Shown here: positions 38,455 through 47,629 of the stretch, one piece after another | Layout of the letters: every line of letters starts with the position of its first letter | Position numbering within the stretch: position 1 is the stretch's first letter | From: JAEXZL01 sp049943125 | GTDB lineage: Bacteria; Bacillota; Clostridia; Clostridiales; Clostridiaceae | Length of the DNA: 64,000 bases | NCBI RefSeq assembly: GCF_049943125.1 | Contig: NZ_CP188040.1 | Coordinates: 1,364,001-1,428,000 of the forward strand | Reading direction: 5' to 3' | Position numbers and translations under genes: made by a program | The notes under the pieces: generated by a model | What the model was told of the DNA's origin: nothing | Seen by the model: only the letters and a program-made list of their open reading frames with translations | The model's database searches: none

Positions 38455-39854
38455 GAATTACCACCTAAGGCTCTATCCTTTTCTATAGCCTCTTCTATTG
38501 TTCCTACGAACATAAATGCCTGTTCAGAAAGATGGTCCACCTTTCCTTCTAAAAGCTGTTTAAAGCTTTCTATGGTATCCTTAAGAGGAACATATTTTCC
38601 CTTTATTCCTGAGAACTGCTCAGCTACATTAAAAGGCTGAGAGAGGAAGTTTCTAGCTCTTCTTGCTCTATTAACGATTATTTTATCTTCATCAGATAGC
38701 TCATCCATACCAAGGATTGCTATGATATCCTGAAGCTCCTTATATCTCTGAAGCAGCTTCTGAACACCTCTTGCCACCTGGTAGTGCTCCTCACCAACTA
38801 CTAGAGGGTCAAGCATTCTGCTGCTGGAGTCTAGTGGATCTACAGCAGGATATATACCTAAAGCAGCTATGCTTCTATCCAGCACCGTCTTTGCATCAAG
38901 ATGAGTGAAGGTGGTAGCTGGAGCTGGGTCAGTAAGGTCATCAGCAGGTACATAAATAGCCTGAACTGAGGTTATAGAACCATTTTTTGTGGAGGTTATT
39001 CTCTCCTGAAGCTGTCCCATTTCTGTAGCAAGAGTAGGCTGGTAACCAACAGCTGAGGGCATTCTTCCAAGAAGGGCTGAAACCTCTGAGCCTGCCTGTG
39101 TAAAACGGAATATGTTATCTATGAATAGAAGTACATCAGCCTTCTCCTCATCACGATAATACTCTGCCATGGTAAGTCCTGATAAGGCAACCCTCATTCT
39201 TGCCCCTGGACTTTCATTCATCTGTCCATATACCAGTACTGTTTTATCCAGAACTCCTGAGTCCTTCATCTCGTGGTACATATCGTTTCCTTCTCTGGTT
39301 CTTTCACCAACACCGGCAACAACAGACATACCTCCATGCTCCTTAGCGATATTGTGAATAAGCTCCTGCATCAGTACTGTCTTTCCAACACCTGCTCCTC
39401 CGAAGAGACCTGTTTTACCTCCCTTAGAATAAGGGCAGAGAAGGTCTATAACCTTTATTCCTGTCTCTAAAATCTCTGCAGAGGTCTGCTGCTCAGCAAA
39501 GGATGGAGCGGTTCTGTGAATAGGTAGCCTTTTTTCTGTCTCTACCGGTCCCTTTCCGTCTATCTCCTCACCTATAACATTGAACATTCTTCCTAATACT
39601 TCTTTTCCTACAGGTACAGAAATTGGACCTAGGGTATCCACACATTCCATTCCCCTAACAAGTCCATCGGTGCTGGCCATGGAAATACATCGAACACAGT
39701 CATCCCCAATGTGCTGGGCCACTTCTACTGTTATTTTTTCTTTATCATTTATTTCTATAAGAATAGCATTATTTAATGCAGGAAGCTTATCCTCCTGAAA
39801 GCGTATATCTACTACAGGACCGATAACCTGCACGATCTTTCCTATATTCTGCAT
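38451..39854 (-). CDS. atpD: F1Fo ATP synthase subunit beta
   Basis: This is the catalytic subunit of the F1 head. Starting at ATG 39854 gives 467 residues (MQNIGKIVQVIGPVVDIRF), preceded by AAAGGAG. The longer upstream reading has no such support. Walker A is GGAGVGKTVL, the catalytic glutamate lies in GVGERTREG, and Walker B is VLLFIDNIF. It binds and hydrolyses or makes ATP with alpha. Confidence 0.97.
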   Translation of the reverse strand: MQNIGKIVQVIGPVVDIRFQEDKLPALNNAILIEINDKEKITVEVAQHIGDDCVRCISMASTDGLVRGMECVDTLGPISVPVGKEVLGRMFNVIGEEIDGKGPVETEKRLPIHRTAPSFAEQQTSAEILETGIKVIDLLCPYSKGGKTGLFGGAGVGKTVLMQELIHNIAKEHGGMSVVAGVGERTREGNDMYHEMKDSGVLDKTVLVYGQMNESPGARMRVALSGLTMAEYYRDEEKADVLLFIDNIFRFTQAGSEVSALLGRMPSAVGYQPTLATEMGQLQERITSTKNGSITSVQAIYVPADDLTDPAPATTFTHLDAKTVLDRSIAALGIYPAVDPLDSSSRMLDPLVVGEEHYQVARGVQKLLQRYKELQDIIAILGMDELSDEDKIIVNRARRARNFLSQPFNVAEQFSGIKGKYVPLKDTIESFKQLLEGKVDHLSEQAFMFVGTIEEAIEKDRALGGNS

Positions 39855-39867
39855 TTCTTCTCCTTTC

Positions 39868-40713
39868 CTACAATGCACCAGCACCAGCAACTATTTCAGT
39901 AATTTCCTGTGTTATAGCTGCCTGCCTTGCCTGGTTATATTGTAATGTCAGCTGCTCCTTTAATTCCTCTCCATTATCTGTTGCGCTTTCCATTGCTACT
40001 CTTCTGGAAGCCTGTTCACTGGTCTTAGTCTGAAGCCACAGACTATAAAGTACTGATTTAAGAGTCATGGGAATCAGCTCCTCACAGATTTCATCAACAC
40101 CAGGTACAAACAAGGTTTCCTGAAGCACCTTCTGCTTTTCTTCCTTTATGTTTTTTTCAACGGGGAGCAAAAGTTTTTTTGCTGGCTTAAAGGTTATAGC
40201 ATTAATAAACTCTGTATAAATTACCTGTATCCTTCCAATCTCATTTTTTAGATACATATCTATGGCCTTATCCATAAGCTTAGAGCTTTCACCATAATCT
40301 AAATTATCACTATCTATATAATCATTTATAACAACATAGCCTCTATTAGAAAACCATCCTCTGCCCTTTGAACCAATTACCATGATAGGATCCTCTAGCT
40401 TAGAAGCTTCCAATGCGTAACGGAACATATTAGAATTATAACCACCACAGAGGCCTAGGTCTGAGCTAAAAACTATCGTTAGAACCCTGTCTGAGCTCTT
40501 TCCCTTCAGGAATGGATTATCTAAATCTCTATTGTTAGCTAATATCTGATGAAGGGTTTCCAAGAGTACCTCTGAGTATTCTCTATTTTGTTCCATGGTA
40601 TTTCTTATCTTAAGCAGCTTTGCATTAGCTATGAGCTGCATGGCTTTTGTTATCTTTATCGTGGCCGTAGTTGAACGAATACGACTTTTTAAAGCTTGCT
40701 TATTCTGTGCCAT
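39868..40713 (-). CDS. atpG: F1Fo ATP synthase subunit gamma
   Basis: This 281-residue central-stalk protein has conserved N-terminal (LKSRIRSTTATIKITKAMQLIANAKL) and C-terminal (MESATDNGEELKEQLTLQYNQARQAAITQEITEIVAGA) helices that form the rotating coiled coil, and the LGLCGGYN segment. It lies one base past atpA and 13 nt before atpD. Confidence 0.96.
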   Translation of the reverse strand: MAQNKQALKSRIRSTTATIKITKAMQLIANAKLLKIRNTMEQNREYSEVLLETLHQILANNRDLDNPFLKGKSSDRVLTIVFSSDLGLCGGYNSNMFRYALEASKLEDPIMVIGSKGRGWFSNRGYVVINDYIDSDNLDYGESSKLMDKAIDMYLKNEIGRIQVIYTEFINAITFKPAKKLLLPVEKNIKEEKQKVLQETLFVPGVDEICEELIPMTLKSVLYSLWLQTKTSEQASRRVAMESATDNGEELKEQLTLQYNQARQAAITQEITEIVAGAGAL

Positions 40714-40714
40714 T

Positions 40715-42232
40715 TTATTTACCTAACAGCTTATATCTATCAGAATATTCTTTGATAGCTTCCCTAATAAGGTTCCTCAGATTATCATCTAGAGCTCCCT
40801 TTGTATCTATCTCCCTTAATATATCCTGCTTTGAATTTTCAAAGAAGCTGTGCAGCCCTTTCTCAAAATTATGCACTTCATTAAGCTCTATCTCCCTCAA
40901 GAATCCATGCTTTGCAGCAAAGAGTGAAATTACCTGCAGTGGCATAGACAGAGAAGAATATTGTCCCTGTTTGAGAAGCTCCGTAAATCTTGCTCCCTTA
41001 TCTATTACTGCCTTAGTAGAAGCATCTAAGTCACTTCCAAACTGAGTAAAGGATAAAAGCTCATTATACTGAGCTAGCTCCAGCTTTAAGGATGAAGAAA
41101 CCTCCTTCATAGCTTTCGTTTGGGCAGCACTACCTACACGAGAAACACTTAAGCCGCTATCCACTGCTGGTCTTACCCCTGCATTGAAAAGCTCAGTCTG
41201 TAGGAATATCTGTCCATCAGTTATTGATATAACATTCGTTGGAATATAAGCAGAAATATCTCCTGCCTGAGTCTCAATTATTGGAAGAGCTGTTAAAGAG
41301 CCTCCACCTAACTCATCGCTGAGCTTTGCAGCTCTTTCCAATAGCCTTGAATGAAGATAGAACACATCCCCAGGATATGCTTCTCTTCCTGGTGGTCTCC
41401 TAAGTAATAATGATAATGTTCTGTAGGCAACAGCATGCTTGCTCAGGTCATCATAAACGATGAGCACATCCTTGCCCTGCTCCATCCACTCTTCTCCTAT
41501 AGCACAGCCTGTATATGGTGCTATATATTGTAATGGAGCCAGCTCTGAGGCACTGGCAGATACCACTGTGGTATACTCCATTGCTCCATGATGCTTTAGC
41601 TTTTCTACGATTTGTGCCACGGTACTTGCTTTCTGTCCAATGGCAACATATATACAGTTAACATTCTTACCCTTTTGATTTAATATTGTATCAATGGCTA
41701 TAGCAGTTTTACCTGTCTGACGATCTCCTATTATAAGCTCACGCTGACCCTTACCTATTGGAATCATAGAGTCTATAATCTTTAGTCCTGTCATAAGAGG
41801 CTGATGAACGGATTTACGAGTCATAACTCCAGGGGCTACCCTTTCTATGTTTCTCCACTTAGTAGACTTTATCTCCTCACCGCCATCAATAGCTTGGCCA
41901 AGGGCATTAACAACCCTTCCCAGCATGCAATCTCCAACGGGAACATCGACGATTTTACCAGTTCTCTTAACCTCGTCTCCTTCTTTTATATTTCTATCGG
42001 AGCCCAGCAATACTGCTCCTACATGGTCTTCCTCTAAATTAAGCACCATGCCGTATACCCCTCCTGGGAAAAGAAGAAGCTCGCTGGCCATGGCCTTTTC
42101 AAGACCATGAATTAAAGCAATACCATCTCCCACAGTTATTACTGTTCCAACCTCAGAAACATCAAGTACCTTGTTATAATTCTTTATTTGGGCCTGAATA
42201 ACCTTACTGATTTCTTCCGGTCTTAAATTCAC
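40715..42232 (-). CDS. atpA: F1Fo ATP synthase subunit alpha
   Basis: This is the non-catalytic nucleotide-binding head subunit. I start at GTG 42232 (505 residues, MNLRPEEISKVI), which matches the family N-terminus and has GGAGGTG seven bases upstream. Walker A is GDRQTGKTA. The arginine finger lies in the GLSVSRVGSAAQ region. The start overlaps the 3' end of atpH by 29 nt, suggesting coupled translation. Confidence 0.96.
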   Translation of the reverse strand: MNLRPEEISKVIQAQIKNYNKVLDVSEVGTVITVGDGIALIHGLEKAMASELLLFPGGVYGMVLNLEEDHVGAVLLGSDRNIKEGDEVKRTGKIVDVPVGDCMLGRVVNALGQAIDGGEEIKSTKWRNIERVAPGVMTRKSVHQPLMTGLKIIDSMIPIGKGQRELIIGDRQTGKTAIAIDTILNQKGKNVNCIYVAIGQKASTVAQIVEKLKHHGAMEYTTVVSASASELAPLQYIAPYTGCAIGEEWMEQGKDVLIVYDDLSKHAVAYRTLSLLLRRPPGREAYPGDVFYLHSRLLERAAKLSDELGGGSLTALPIIETQAGDISAYIPTNVISITDGQIFLQTELFNAGVRPAVDSGLSVSRVGSAAQTKAMKEVSSSLKLELAQYNELLSFTQFGSDLDASTKAVIDKGARFTELLKQGQYSSLSMPLQVISLFAAKHGFLREIELNEVHNFEKGLHSFFENSKQDILREIDTKGALDDNLRNLIREAIKEYSDRYKLLGK

Positions 42233-42788
42233 CTCTGTCACCTCCACTAACCACTTTGCTGCTATTTATGGCAGCTTCCTTAATAGCTCTAAGCCTTCCT
42301 GCAACGGTATTATCTAAAACCTTGTCCTTTATCTTGACTCTTACTCCTGCAATACAGCTCTTATCTATCTTTTCTATTAGTTCTATGGTTTTATTAAATC
42401 TTTTCTCAAGAAGGGTTCGTATCCCTTCTAATTCATCTTCTGTTAATTTAGTAGCTGAAGTAACCTCAGCCAACTCTATATTCAATGCTTTATTAGCTTC
42501 CTGTAAAAACTCACTGCAGATTTCTCCAAAATGATTAAAGCGTCCTTTATCAACGAGAATTTCTAAGAAATTCTGTATAAACTCCTCACATTCAAAAAGC
42601 TTTCTAAGGATTCCCTTTTTATCGCTTTTCATAACACCAGGATGCTTCATAAGCTTTAAAAGCTCTTTATTTTCTTCTATGCACTCTTTTATTTCCTGAA
42701 GCTCCTTTTTATAAAGCTCCACCTTATCTTCCTCCACTGCTATATTAAACAGTGCCTGTGCATAGTTTTTTGCTATTATGCCTGCCAC
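42204..42788 (-). CDS. atpH: F1Fo ATP synthase subunit delta
   Basis: This 194-residue peripheral-stalk protein begins AGIIAKNYAQALFNIAVEEDK, and its C-terminal IKDKVLDNTVAGRLRAIKE segment is typical of OSCP/delta. The last 10 residues (beyond a usual 180-residue protein) overlap the atpA start and look unconserved. It overlaps atpF by 13 nt. Confidence 0.94.
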   Translation of the reverse strand: MAGIIAKNYAQALFNIAVEEDKVELYKKELQEIKECIEENKELLKLMKHPGVMKSDKKGILRKLFECEEFIQNFLEILVDKGRFNHFGEICSEFLQEANKALNIELAEVTSATKLTEDELEGIRTLLEKRFNKTIELIEKIDKSCIAGVRVKIKDKVLDNTVAGRLRAIKEAAINSSKVVSGGDRGEFKTGRNQ

Positions 42789-43291
42789 AAGCTCTCACCT
42801 GCTTCATCAATAAATTCAGCTATAAGCTTACGATGATCCTTATCATCCAAGTCCTTTTTAAGGATTTCTTCTGCCACTGTCAATGCAACATTACTTATTT
42901 CCTGCTTCATCTCATCAGCAACAAGATACCTTTCCTGCTGGATTTCAGCCATTGCCTTTTCTCTTATAAGCTTGGCATTTTGTTTAGCAGAACTTACTAT
43001 TTCCTCTGCCTCCTTTTTAGCGTCTATCTCAGCCATCTCAATTATTTCCTTAGCTTGATGCTTGGCCTTTGCAAACTCTTCCTTGGAGCTCTCACAGTAC
43101 TTATTTCCTTCTTTATTTTTTTCTACAGCTTCTTCAAGCTGGCTCTTAATAAATTGCTGTCTCTTATCTAGATAATCCTTTAAGATATTCCAAAAATACT
43201 TTTTAGCAATTATAACAATAAGAAGAGTTGATATAAGCACCATTACCATATCTACAGGATCAATCCTCAGATAATTATCTATATTAATCAT
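42776..43291 (-). CDS. atpF: F1Fo ATP synthase subunit b
   Basis: This 171-residue stator protein has one N-terminal membrane helix (about residues 13-33) followed by a long charged coiled coil (YLDKRQQFIKSQLEEAVEKN onward), as in subunit b. It links Fo subunit a to delta on F1. Confidence 0.94.
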   Translation of the reverse strand: MINIDNYLRIDPVDMVMVLISTLLIVIIAKKYFWNILKDYLDKRQQFIKSQLEEAVEKNKEGNKYCESSKEEFAKAKHQAKEIIEMAEIDAKKEAEEIVSSAKQNAKLIREKAMAEIQQERYLVADEMKQEISNVALTVAEEILKKDLDDKDHRKLIAEFIDEAGESLWQA

Positions 43292-43318
43292 AAAGGAATC
43301 TCCCTTCTTTCCCTACTA

Positions 43319-43564
43319 TTAACCCTTTAAGAATATTAATATTAAAGCTATAACTAGGGCATAGATACCAGTAGTTTCTGATAATGCTATACCAAGAACC
43401 ATCATTGAACGAATTTCTCCTGCAGCCTCTGGATTTTTACCTACAGCTTCACAAGCCTTGCTAGCTGCTATACCTTCACCTATACCAGGACCAAGACCTG
43501 CTACCATCGCTATACCTGCTCCTAAAAGTGCCATACCTGCTACAAAATATTCATTATAATTCAT
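43319..43564 (-). CDS. atpE: F1Fo ATP synthase subunit c, probable Na+-type two-carboxylate rotor
   Basis: This 81-residue hairpin of two membrane helices has polar loop KNPEAAGEIRS. The ion-binding carboxylate is Glu63 in ALSETTGIY. A second glutamate, Glu30 in GPGIGEG, lies at the position equivalent to Gln/Glu32 of Na+ rotors, and Thr64, Thr65 and Tyr68 match the remaining Na+ ligands. H+-type rotors usually have hydrophobic residues there. The double-carboxylate pattern is known from Fusobacterium. The Rnf operon nearby fits Na+ coupling. Confidence 0.93.
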   Translation of the reverse strand: MNYNEYFVAGMALLGAGIAMVAGLGPGIGEGIAASKACEAVGKNPEAAGEIRSMMVLGIALSETTGIYALVIALILIFLKG

Positions 43565-43622
43565 CTTTAAAGTTCCTCCTTAAATATATAAAGTCTTTGA
43601 AATTTTTAAGCTGCTTTCTTCC

Positions 43623-44312
43623 CTACTGTGCTTCTGATAGGAAGAAGGAAGCTAAAGTAAAGAAAATATAGGTCTGCATAAATGCAGTAAATACATCAAA
43701 ATACATGTGTAAAATGGGTGTAACAGCAAAAGCCACAACTGTATAAGGCATCATAGATTCTATCATCCCATATAGCAGGGTAACAATGATTGTCCCACCC
43801 AGCATATTTCCAAATAAACGGAGAGTAAGAGATAACGGAAATGCTAGATCTCCAATAACGTTCAGTGGAAATAAAAAAGGAAGTGGCTCACACCAAGCCT
43901 TTAGCTTTCCCTTAACCCCATGAAGCTTAATATCTGTACCATGAATCAAAAATACCATCATTAAAGACAGAGTAGCATTTACACTGAGATTAGAGGTGGG
44001 TGGCTGCAAGCCTAAAAGTCCCGCTAGGTTACTTATAACCATACACAGCATCACAGTTCCCATGAAGGGCAGATACTTCCAAGTTTTTTCATTTAGGTTA
44101 CCTCCAATGACGCCCTTTACTAGTCCAGCAAGAACTTCAAATACAAGGACTACTCCCCTAGGCTCAGTGGTTGGATCTGCTTTCCTTATCCTGCTTCCAG
44201 CCCATACTAGAAGTATTCCTACTACTGCCAATATACCAAGCCATATTACAATACTTTGATGAATTAAAAATTCACTGTTTCCAATGTGAATTAATATTCC
44301 TTCCAGGTTTAT
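43623..44312 (-). CDS. atpB: F1Fo ATP synthase subunit a, with non-canonical start
   Basis: The membrane stator protein has the conserved arginine helix (LPFLFPLNVIGDLAFPLSLTLRLFGNMLGG) and a C-terminal HMYFDVFTAFMQTYIF. The first in-frame ATG/GTG/TTG is a TTG at 44231, inside the first membrane helix and without a ribosome-binding site. The frame is open upstream and reads NLEGILIHIGNSEFLIHQS, right after AAAGGAGGAGG. The start therefore seems to be ATA 44312 (229 residues) or CTG 44306 (227 residues). A base error turning ATG to ATA is the simple alternative. Confidence 0.9.
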   Translation of the reverse strand: MNLEGILIHIGNSEFLIHQSIVIWLGILAVVGILLVWAGSRIRKADPTTEPRGVVLVFEVLAGLVKGVIGGNLNEKTWKYLPFMGTVMLCMVISNLAGLLGLQPPTSNLSVNATLSLMMVFLIHGTDIKLHGVKGKLKAWCEPLPFLFPLNVIGDLAFPLSLTLRLFGNMLGGTIIVTLLYGMIESMMPYTVVAFAVTPILHMYFDVFTAFMQTYIFFTLASFFLSEAQ

Positions 44313-44653
44313 TCCTCCTCCTTTCTATAAAAATAAATTGCTGGATTTAATAATGAAAATCCTATAAGCAAAGTGATTATATTAATTTTATTCTTTAAAG
44401 CAAACACAATAACAACACCATAAAAAGCAAATCTAATGAAATAAGATAACATCGTTGCTCTATATGGCTTTCTTGAATATATTAACTTCTCTGAAGTAAT
44501 AACCGTACCAATAAAACCTGTGGTTCTTGCTATTGCCCCTATTAATAATCCAAGGACTACTGATATGTCTTTAGTGATCAAATAACAGATTCCGGCTCCT
44601 ATTAGAGCTAAAGTATTATTCATTATAATAATCTTACTGAATAATTTAGTCAT
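44309..44653 (-). CDS. atpI: ATP synthase subunit I
   Basis: This 114-residue protein has four hydrophobic segments (for example VVLGLLIGAIARTTGFIGTV) at the head of the atp operon, where AtpI is normally found. AtpI assists rotor assembly or ion supply. Its sequence is poorly conserved, so the call rests on position and topology. Its TAA stop overlaps the presumed atpB start. The ATG follows AGGAGGT. Confidence 0.8.
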   Translation of the reverse strand: MTKLFSKIIIMNNTLALIGAGICYLITKDISVVLGLLIGAIARTTGFIGTVITSEKLIYSRKPYRATMLSYFIRFAFYGVVIVFALKNKINIITLLIGFSLLNPAIYFYRKEEE

Positions 44654-44875
44654 ATTATTTCACCTCCTATTCAGCATATTTTTACATTATACCGTCTTTT
44701 ATTTAGACAATTTTTTCTCTTTTATGGTTATATTTGAAAATTAATATAGTAATTTTTACTATATTTTAAGTTATTTTTTATTTTAACAATAAATTTATTC
44801 TAACAAAATTTTTGTATAGGTACAATATCACAAATAGATTAATAAGATAAAATTAATAGACTCCTTTAAAAACAC

Positions 44876-44914
44876 AAACCCGTTAGCCCAAATAAAATTT
44901 AGACTAACGGGTTT
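44876..44914 (-). terminator. Terminator of the rnf operon
   Basis: AAACCCGTTAG and CTAACGGGTTT form an 11-bp stem with a 17-nt loop and GTGTTTTT tail, a few bases past rnfB. Confidence 0.85.
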
Positions 44915-44917
44915 CCT

Positions 44918-45718
44918 TTATATATTATTTTTAATTATCTTGCTAGGACACTTCTCAGCACACTTGCCACAGCCTATGCACTTCTTCTGATCAATGTACG
45001 CTATATTATTTTCTACGGTTATAGCATCAACCTCACAAACTCTAGTGCAGAGCTTACAGCCAATACAACCAACAGAGCAGGAGGTCTTTACAGCCTTACC
45101 AAAGTCCTTAGAGCTGCACTGTACAATATACCTCGCTTCATAAGGAACAAACTCTATCAGGCTCTTAGGGCATTCAAGCACACACTTACCACAGGCCTTA
45201 CACCTTTCCTTATCAATCACAGCAATACCATCTACAATATCTATAGCTCCAAACTCACAAACCTTCTTGCAGCTTCCAAAGCCCGTACAACCGTAATTGC
45301 AGGCCTTTGCTCCACCAGAAGGAACGAACTCCAGGAACTTACAATCCTCTACTCCATAGTAATTATAGTTCTGCTTGGTCTTGCTGCAGCCTCCTCCACA
45401 CTTTACGAAGGCTACCATGTGCTTGTACTCCTCAGTCTCTACCCCCAATATATCGCTGATTTTTGCTGCCACGGGGGCTCCACCAACAGGGCAAGCACCA
45501 GCAGGAGCTTCTCCGTTAGCTATAGCCTTTGCCAGAGCATCGCAGCCTGCATAGCCACAGCCACCACAGTTATTTCCAGGAAGGACAGCCGCTATAGCCA
45601 GCTCCTTCTCATCCACCTCAACATTAAACTTTTCTCCAGCAACTCCCAGAAAGAGACCTATAAAAAGCCCTGTCCCCCCAACTATAGCTGCTGCTATTAA
45701 GATAATCTGTATATCCAT
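44918..45718 (-). CDS. rnfB: Rnf complex subunit B (iron-sulfur)
   Basis: RnfB (266 residues) starts with a membrane helix. A 4Fe-4S motif follows (NNCGGCGYAGCDAL near residues 49-62 and ACP about 20 residues on). Further cysteine clusters follow, including KCGGGC, CNYGCTGFGSCKKVC, CKACGKCVLECP, CIGCKLCTRVC and CIGCGKCAEKCP. It accepts electrons from ferredoxin and passes them into the complex. It is last in rnfCDGEAB. The cysteine count is that of the clostridial long form. Confidence 0.95.
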   Translation of the reverse strand: MDIQIILIAAAIVGGTGLFIGLFLGVAGEKFNVEVDEKELAIAAVLPGNNCGGCGYAGCDALAKAIANGEAPAGACPVGGAPVAAKISDILGVETEEYKHMVAFVKCGGGCSKTKQNYNYYGVEDCKFLEFVPSGGAKACNYGCTGFGSCKKVCEFGAIDIVDGIAVIDKERCKACGKCVLECPKSLIEFVPYEARYIVQCSSKDFGKAVKTSCSVGCIGCKLCTRVCEVDAITVENNIAYIDQKKCIGCGKCAEKCPSKIIKNNI

Positions 45719-45729
45719 CTTCGCACCCC

Positions 45730-46305
45730 CTATATTATTCCTGAAAAACCGAAGAAGGCTATAGCCATGAGCCCTGCGGTAATCAGTACTATAGGAGAAC
45801 CCTTGAAGGCTTCTGGAACATCATTAAATTCGATTTTTTCTCTTATTCCTGCCATTATTACTATAGCTATTGTGAAGCCTATAGCAGTGGCAAGACCATT
45901 AATAGTACCTTCAAGGATGGTGTAGGAGTTCTGAACATTTAATAGTGCAACTCCTAAAACAGCACAGTTAGTTGTTATAAGAGGAAGATACACTCCTAAG
46001 GCATTATAGAGCCCTGGACTTATCTTCTTAAGAACCATCTCAACAAACTGAACAAGAGCAGCTATTACCAGAATAAATACTATGGTCTGAAGGTAAGCGG
46101 TATCGGTTTTAACTAAAATATACTTATATATTACGCTTGTACAAAGTGATGCTACCGTAAGAACAAAGGTTACGGCTGCTCCCATTCCAGCTGCGGTCTC
46201 TACCTTTTTAGATACTCCTAAGAAAGGACACAGTCCTAAAAACTGACTGAGTACAACATTGTTAACCAGGGCCGAGCCTATAGCTATAATGATTAATTCC
46301 TTCAT
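45730..46305 (-). CDS. rnfA: Rnf complex subunit A
   Basis: This 191-residue membrane protein has six helices, with the conserved LSQFLGLCPFLGVSKK near residues 19-34 and ITTNCAVLGVALL near 108-120. RnfA and RnfE are homologous and together hold an iron-sulfur centre in the membrane. Its ATG overlaps the rnfE stop (TAATG). Confidence 0.95.
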   Translation of the reverse strand: MKELIIIAIGSALVNNVVLSQFLGLCPFLGVSKKVETAAGMGAAVTFVLTVASLCTSVIYKYILVKTDTAYLQTIVFILVIAALVQFVEMVLKKISPGLYNALGVYLPLITTNCAVLGVALLNVQNSYTILEGTINGLATAIGFTIAIVIMAGIREKIEFNDVPEAFKGSPIVLITAGLMAIAFFGFSGII

Positions 46306-47015
46306 TACTTATCCCCTCCCTGAGTTTTATCTTCTATTTTTATGGTGCTGCAGCCACTACCGCAGGTACCACAGTCAGCCCCACAACCAGAAGGAGCAGT
46401 ACTTTTCATTCCCTTTTTAGCATTTTCTATCCTAATCTTGTTCTGAATAGCTGTGAGCATAGAAAGAACAAAGAAGGCTCCAGGAGCAAGGATGAATATA
46501 GTTATAGGTTCATAGCTTCCTGGCATCACGGTAATTCCAAAAATCTGTCCTGCACCTAAAATTTCTCTTACAACACCTATACAGGTAAGACCAAAAGTAA
46601 AGCCCAATCCCATTCCTATACCGTCAAAGAGTGAAGGTATCACTGGATTCTTGGAAGCATAGGATTCTGCACGACCTAAGATGATGCAGTTAACAACTAT
46701 AAGAGGTATATATATTCCGAGGCTTTCGTATAGAGATGGTATAAAGCCCTGAAGTAAAAACTGAACTATGGTAACGAAGGAGGCAACGATAACGATAAAT
46801 GCAGGCATCCTCACTCCGTCGGGTATAGCCTTTCTAAGGGCAGATATCATTAAGTTTGACATAGCAAGGATAACCATTGTAGTAAGTCCCATTCCTAGAC
46901 CGTTCATGGCAGAAGTGGTTACCGCAAGGGTAGGACACATTCCCAGCATAAGTACAAAGGTTGGGTTTTCTTTAATTATTCCGTTATATAGTCTTTCTAC
47001 AGCACTTTTCATCAC
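46305..47015 (-). CDS. rnfE: Rnf complex subunit E with cysteine-rich tail
   Basis: This 236-residue membrane protein is homologous to RnfA (ENPTFVLMLGMCPTLAVTTS and IVVNCIILGRAE). After the last helix it carries a hydrophilic tail of about 30 residues with five cysteines in GCGADCGTCGSGC at about residues 212-224. RnfE proteins do not need such a tail for the membrane Fe-S site. It may bind metal or a cluster. It overlaps rnfG by 4 nt. Confidence 0.94.
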   Translation of the reverse strand: MMKSAVERLYNGIIKENPTFVLMLGMCPTLAVTTSAMNGLGMGLTTMVILAMSNLMISALRKAIPDGVRMPAFIVIVASFVTIVQFLLQGFIPSLYESLGIYIPLIVVNCIILGRAESYASKNPVIPSLFDGIGMGLGFTFGLTCIGVVREILGAGQIFGITVMPGSYEPITIFILAPGAFFVLSMLTAIQNKIRIENAKKGMKSTAPSGCGADCGTCGSGCSTIKIEDKTQGGDK

Positions 47016-47629
47016 TGGTTACCTCCTTCCTGGATACTTCTAAAAAAGCATAGCCCTGCATTTACACCATTGGTTATAGAGTTACTAGTTATGGTAGCAC
47101 CACTTATAGCCTCTATATCACTTTCTGAGGATGAAGAACCTTTTATCACGTTAAAGGCTTCTACCTGTTTATTTGCAAATTGATCCAGCCAGTTAGTTGT
47201 CTTAGCCTTCATACCAAGACCTGCTGTCTCACTGATAGAAAGAAGTGAAACTCCCTTGATGGTTCCATCCATAGCTATTCCTAAAGAAAAGCTTATATCC
47301 CCGCTATAGCCACCACTATCCGTTACACTTATTACATAACCTAGGGTATCTCCACTGTTATCAATGGCCTTAGCTACCTCATCAATAGTGACACTGGTTA
47401 TTCCATTTTCTAAAAGCAGCTCTCCTGATTCCTCCATATTCACAGCAGAATCCTGAGAAAATTCACTAGCCTCTGAAAAAACAGCCTGATAGGCCTTCTG
47501 TTTGCTAATTAGGCTCTGCTCTTCTATAGGCTTCTTAGTAAGCTTGTAGGTAAATCCCAGAGCGATTCCTGCTACAAGGGTTATTATAGTAATCATTAAG
47601 GTATCCTTTAATATCTTCTTTATATTCAT
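47012..47629 (-). CDS. rnfG: Rnf complex subunit G (covalent FMN)
   Basis: This 205-residue protein has one N-terminal membrane helix, then an extracytoplasmic domain ending in SGATITSNSI (near residues 180-189), where a threonine normally carries FMN by a phosphoester bond. It overlaps both neighbours by 4 nt (ATGA). Confidence 0.94.
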   Translation of the reverse strand: MNIKKILKDTLMITIITLVAGIALGFTYKLTKKPIEEQSLISKQKAYQAVFSEASEFSQDSAVNMEESGELLLENGITSVTIDEVAKAIDNSGDTLGYVISVTDSGGYSGDISFSLGIAMDGTIKGVSLLSISETAGLGMKAKTTNWLDQFANKQVEAFNVIKGSSSSESDIEAISGATITSNSITNGVNAGLCFFRSIQEGGNQ

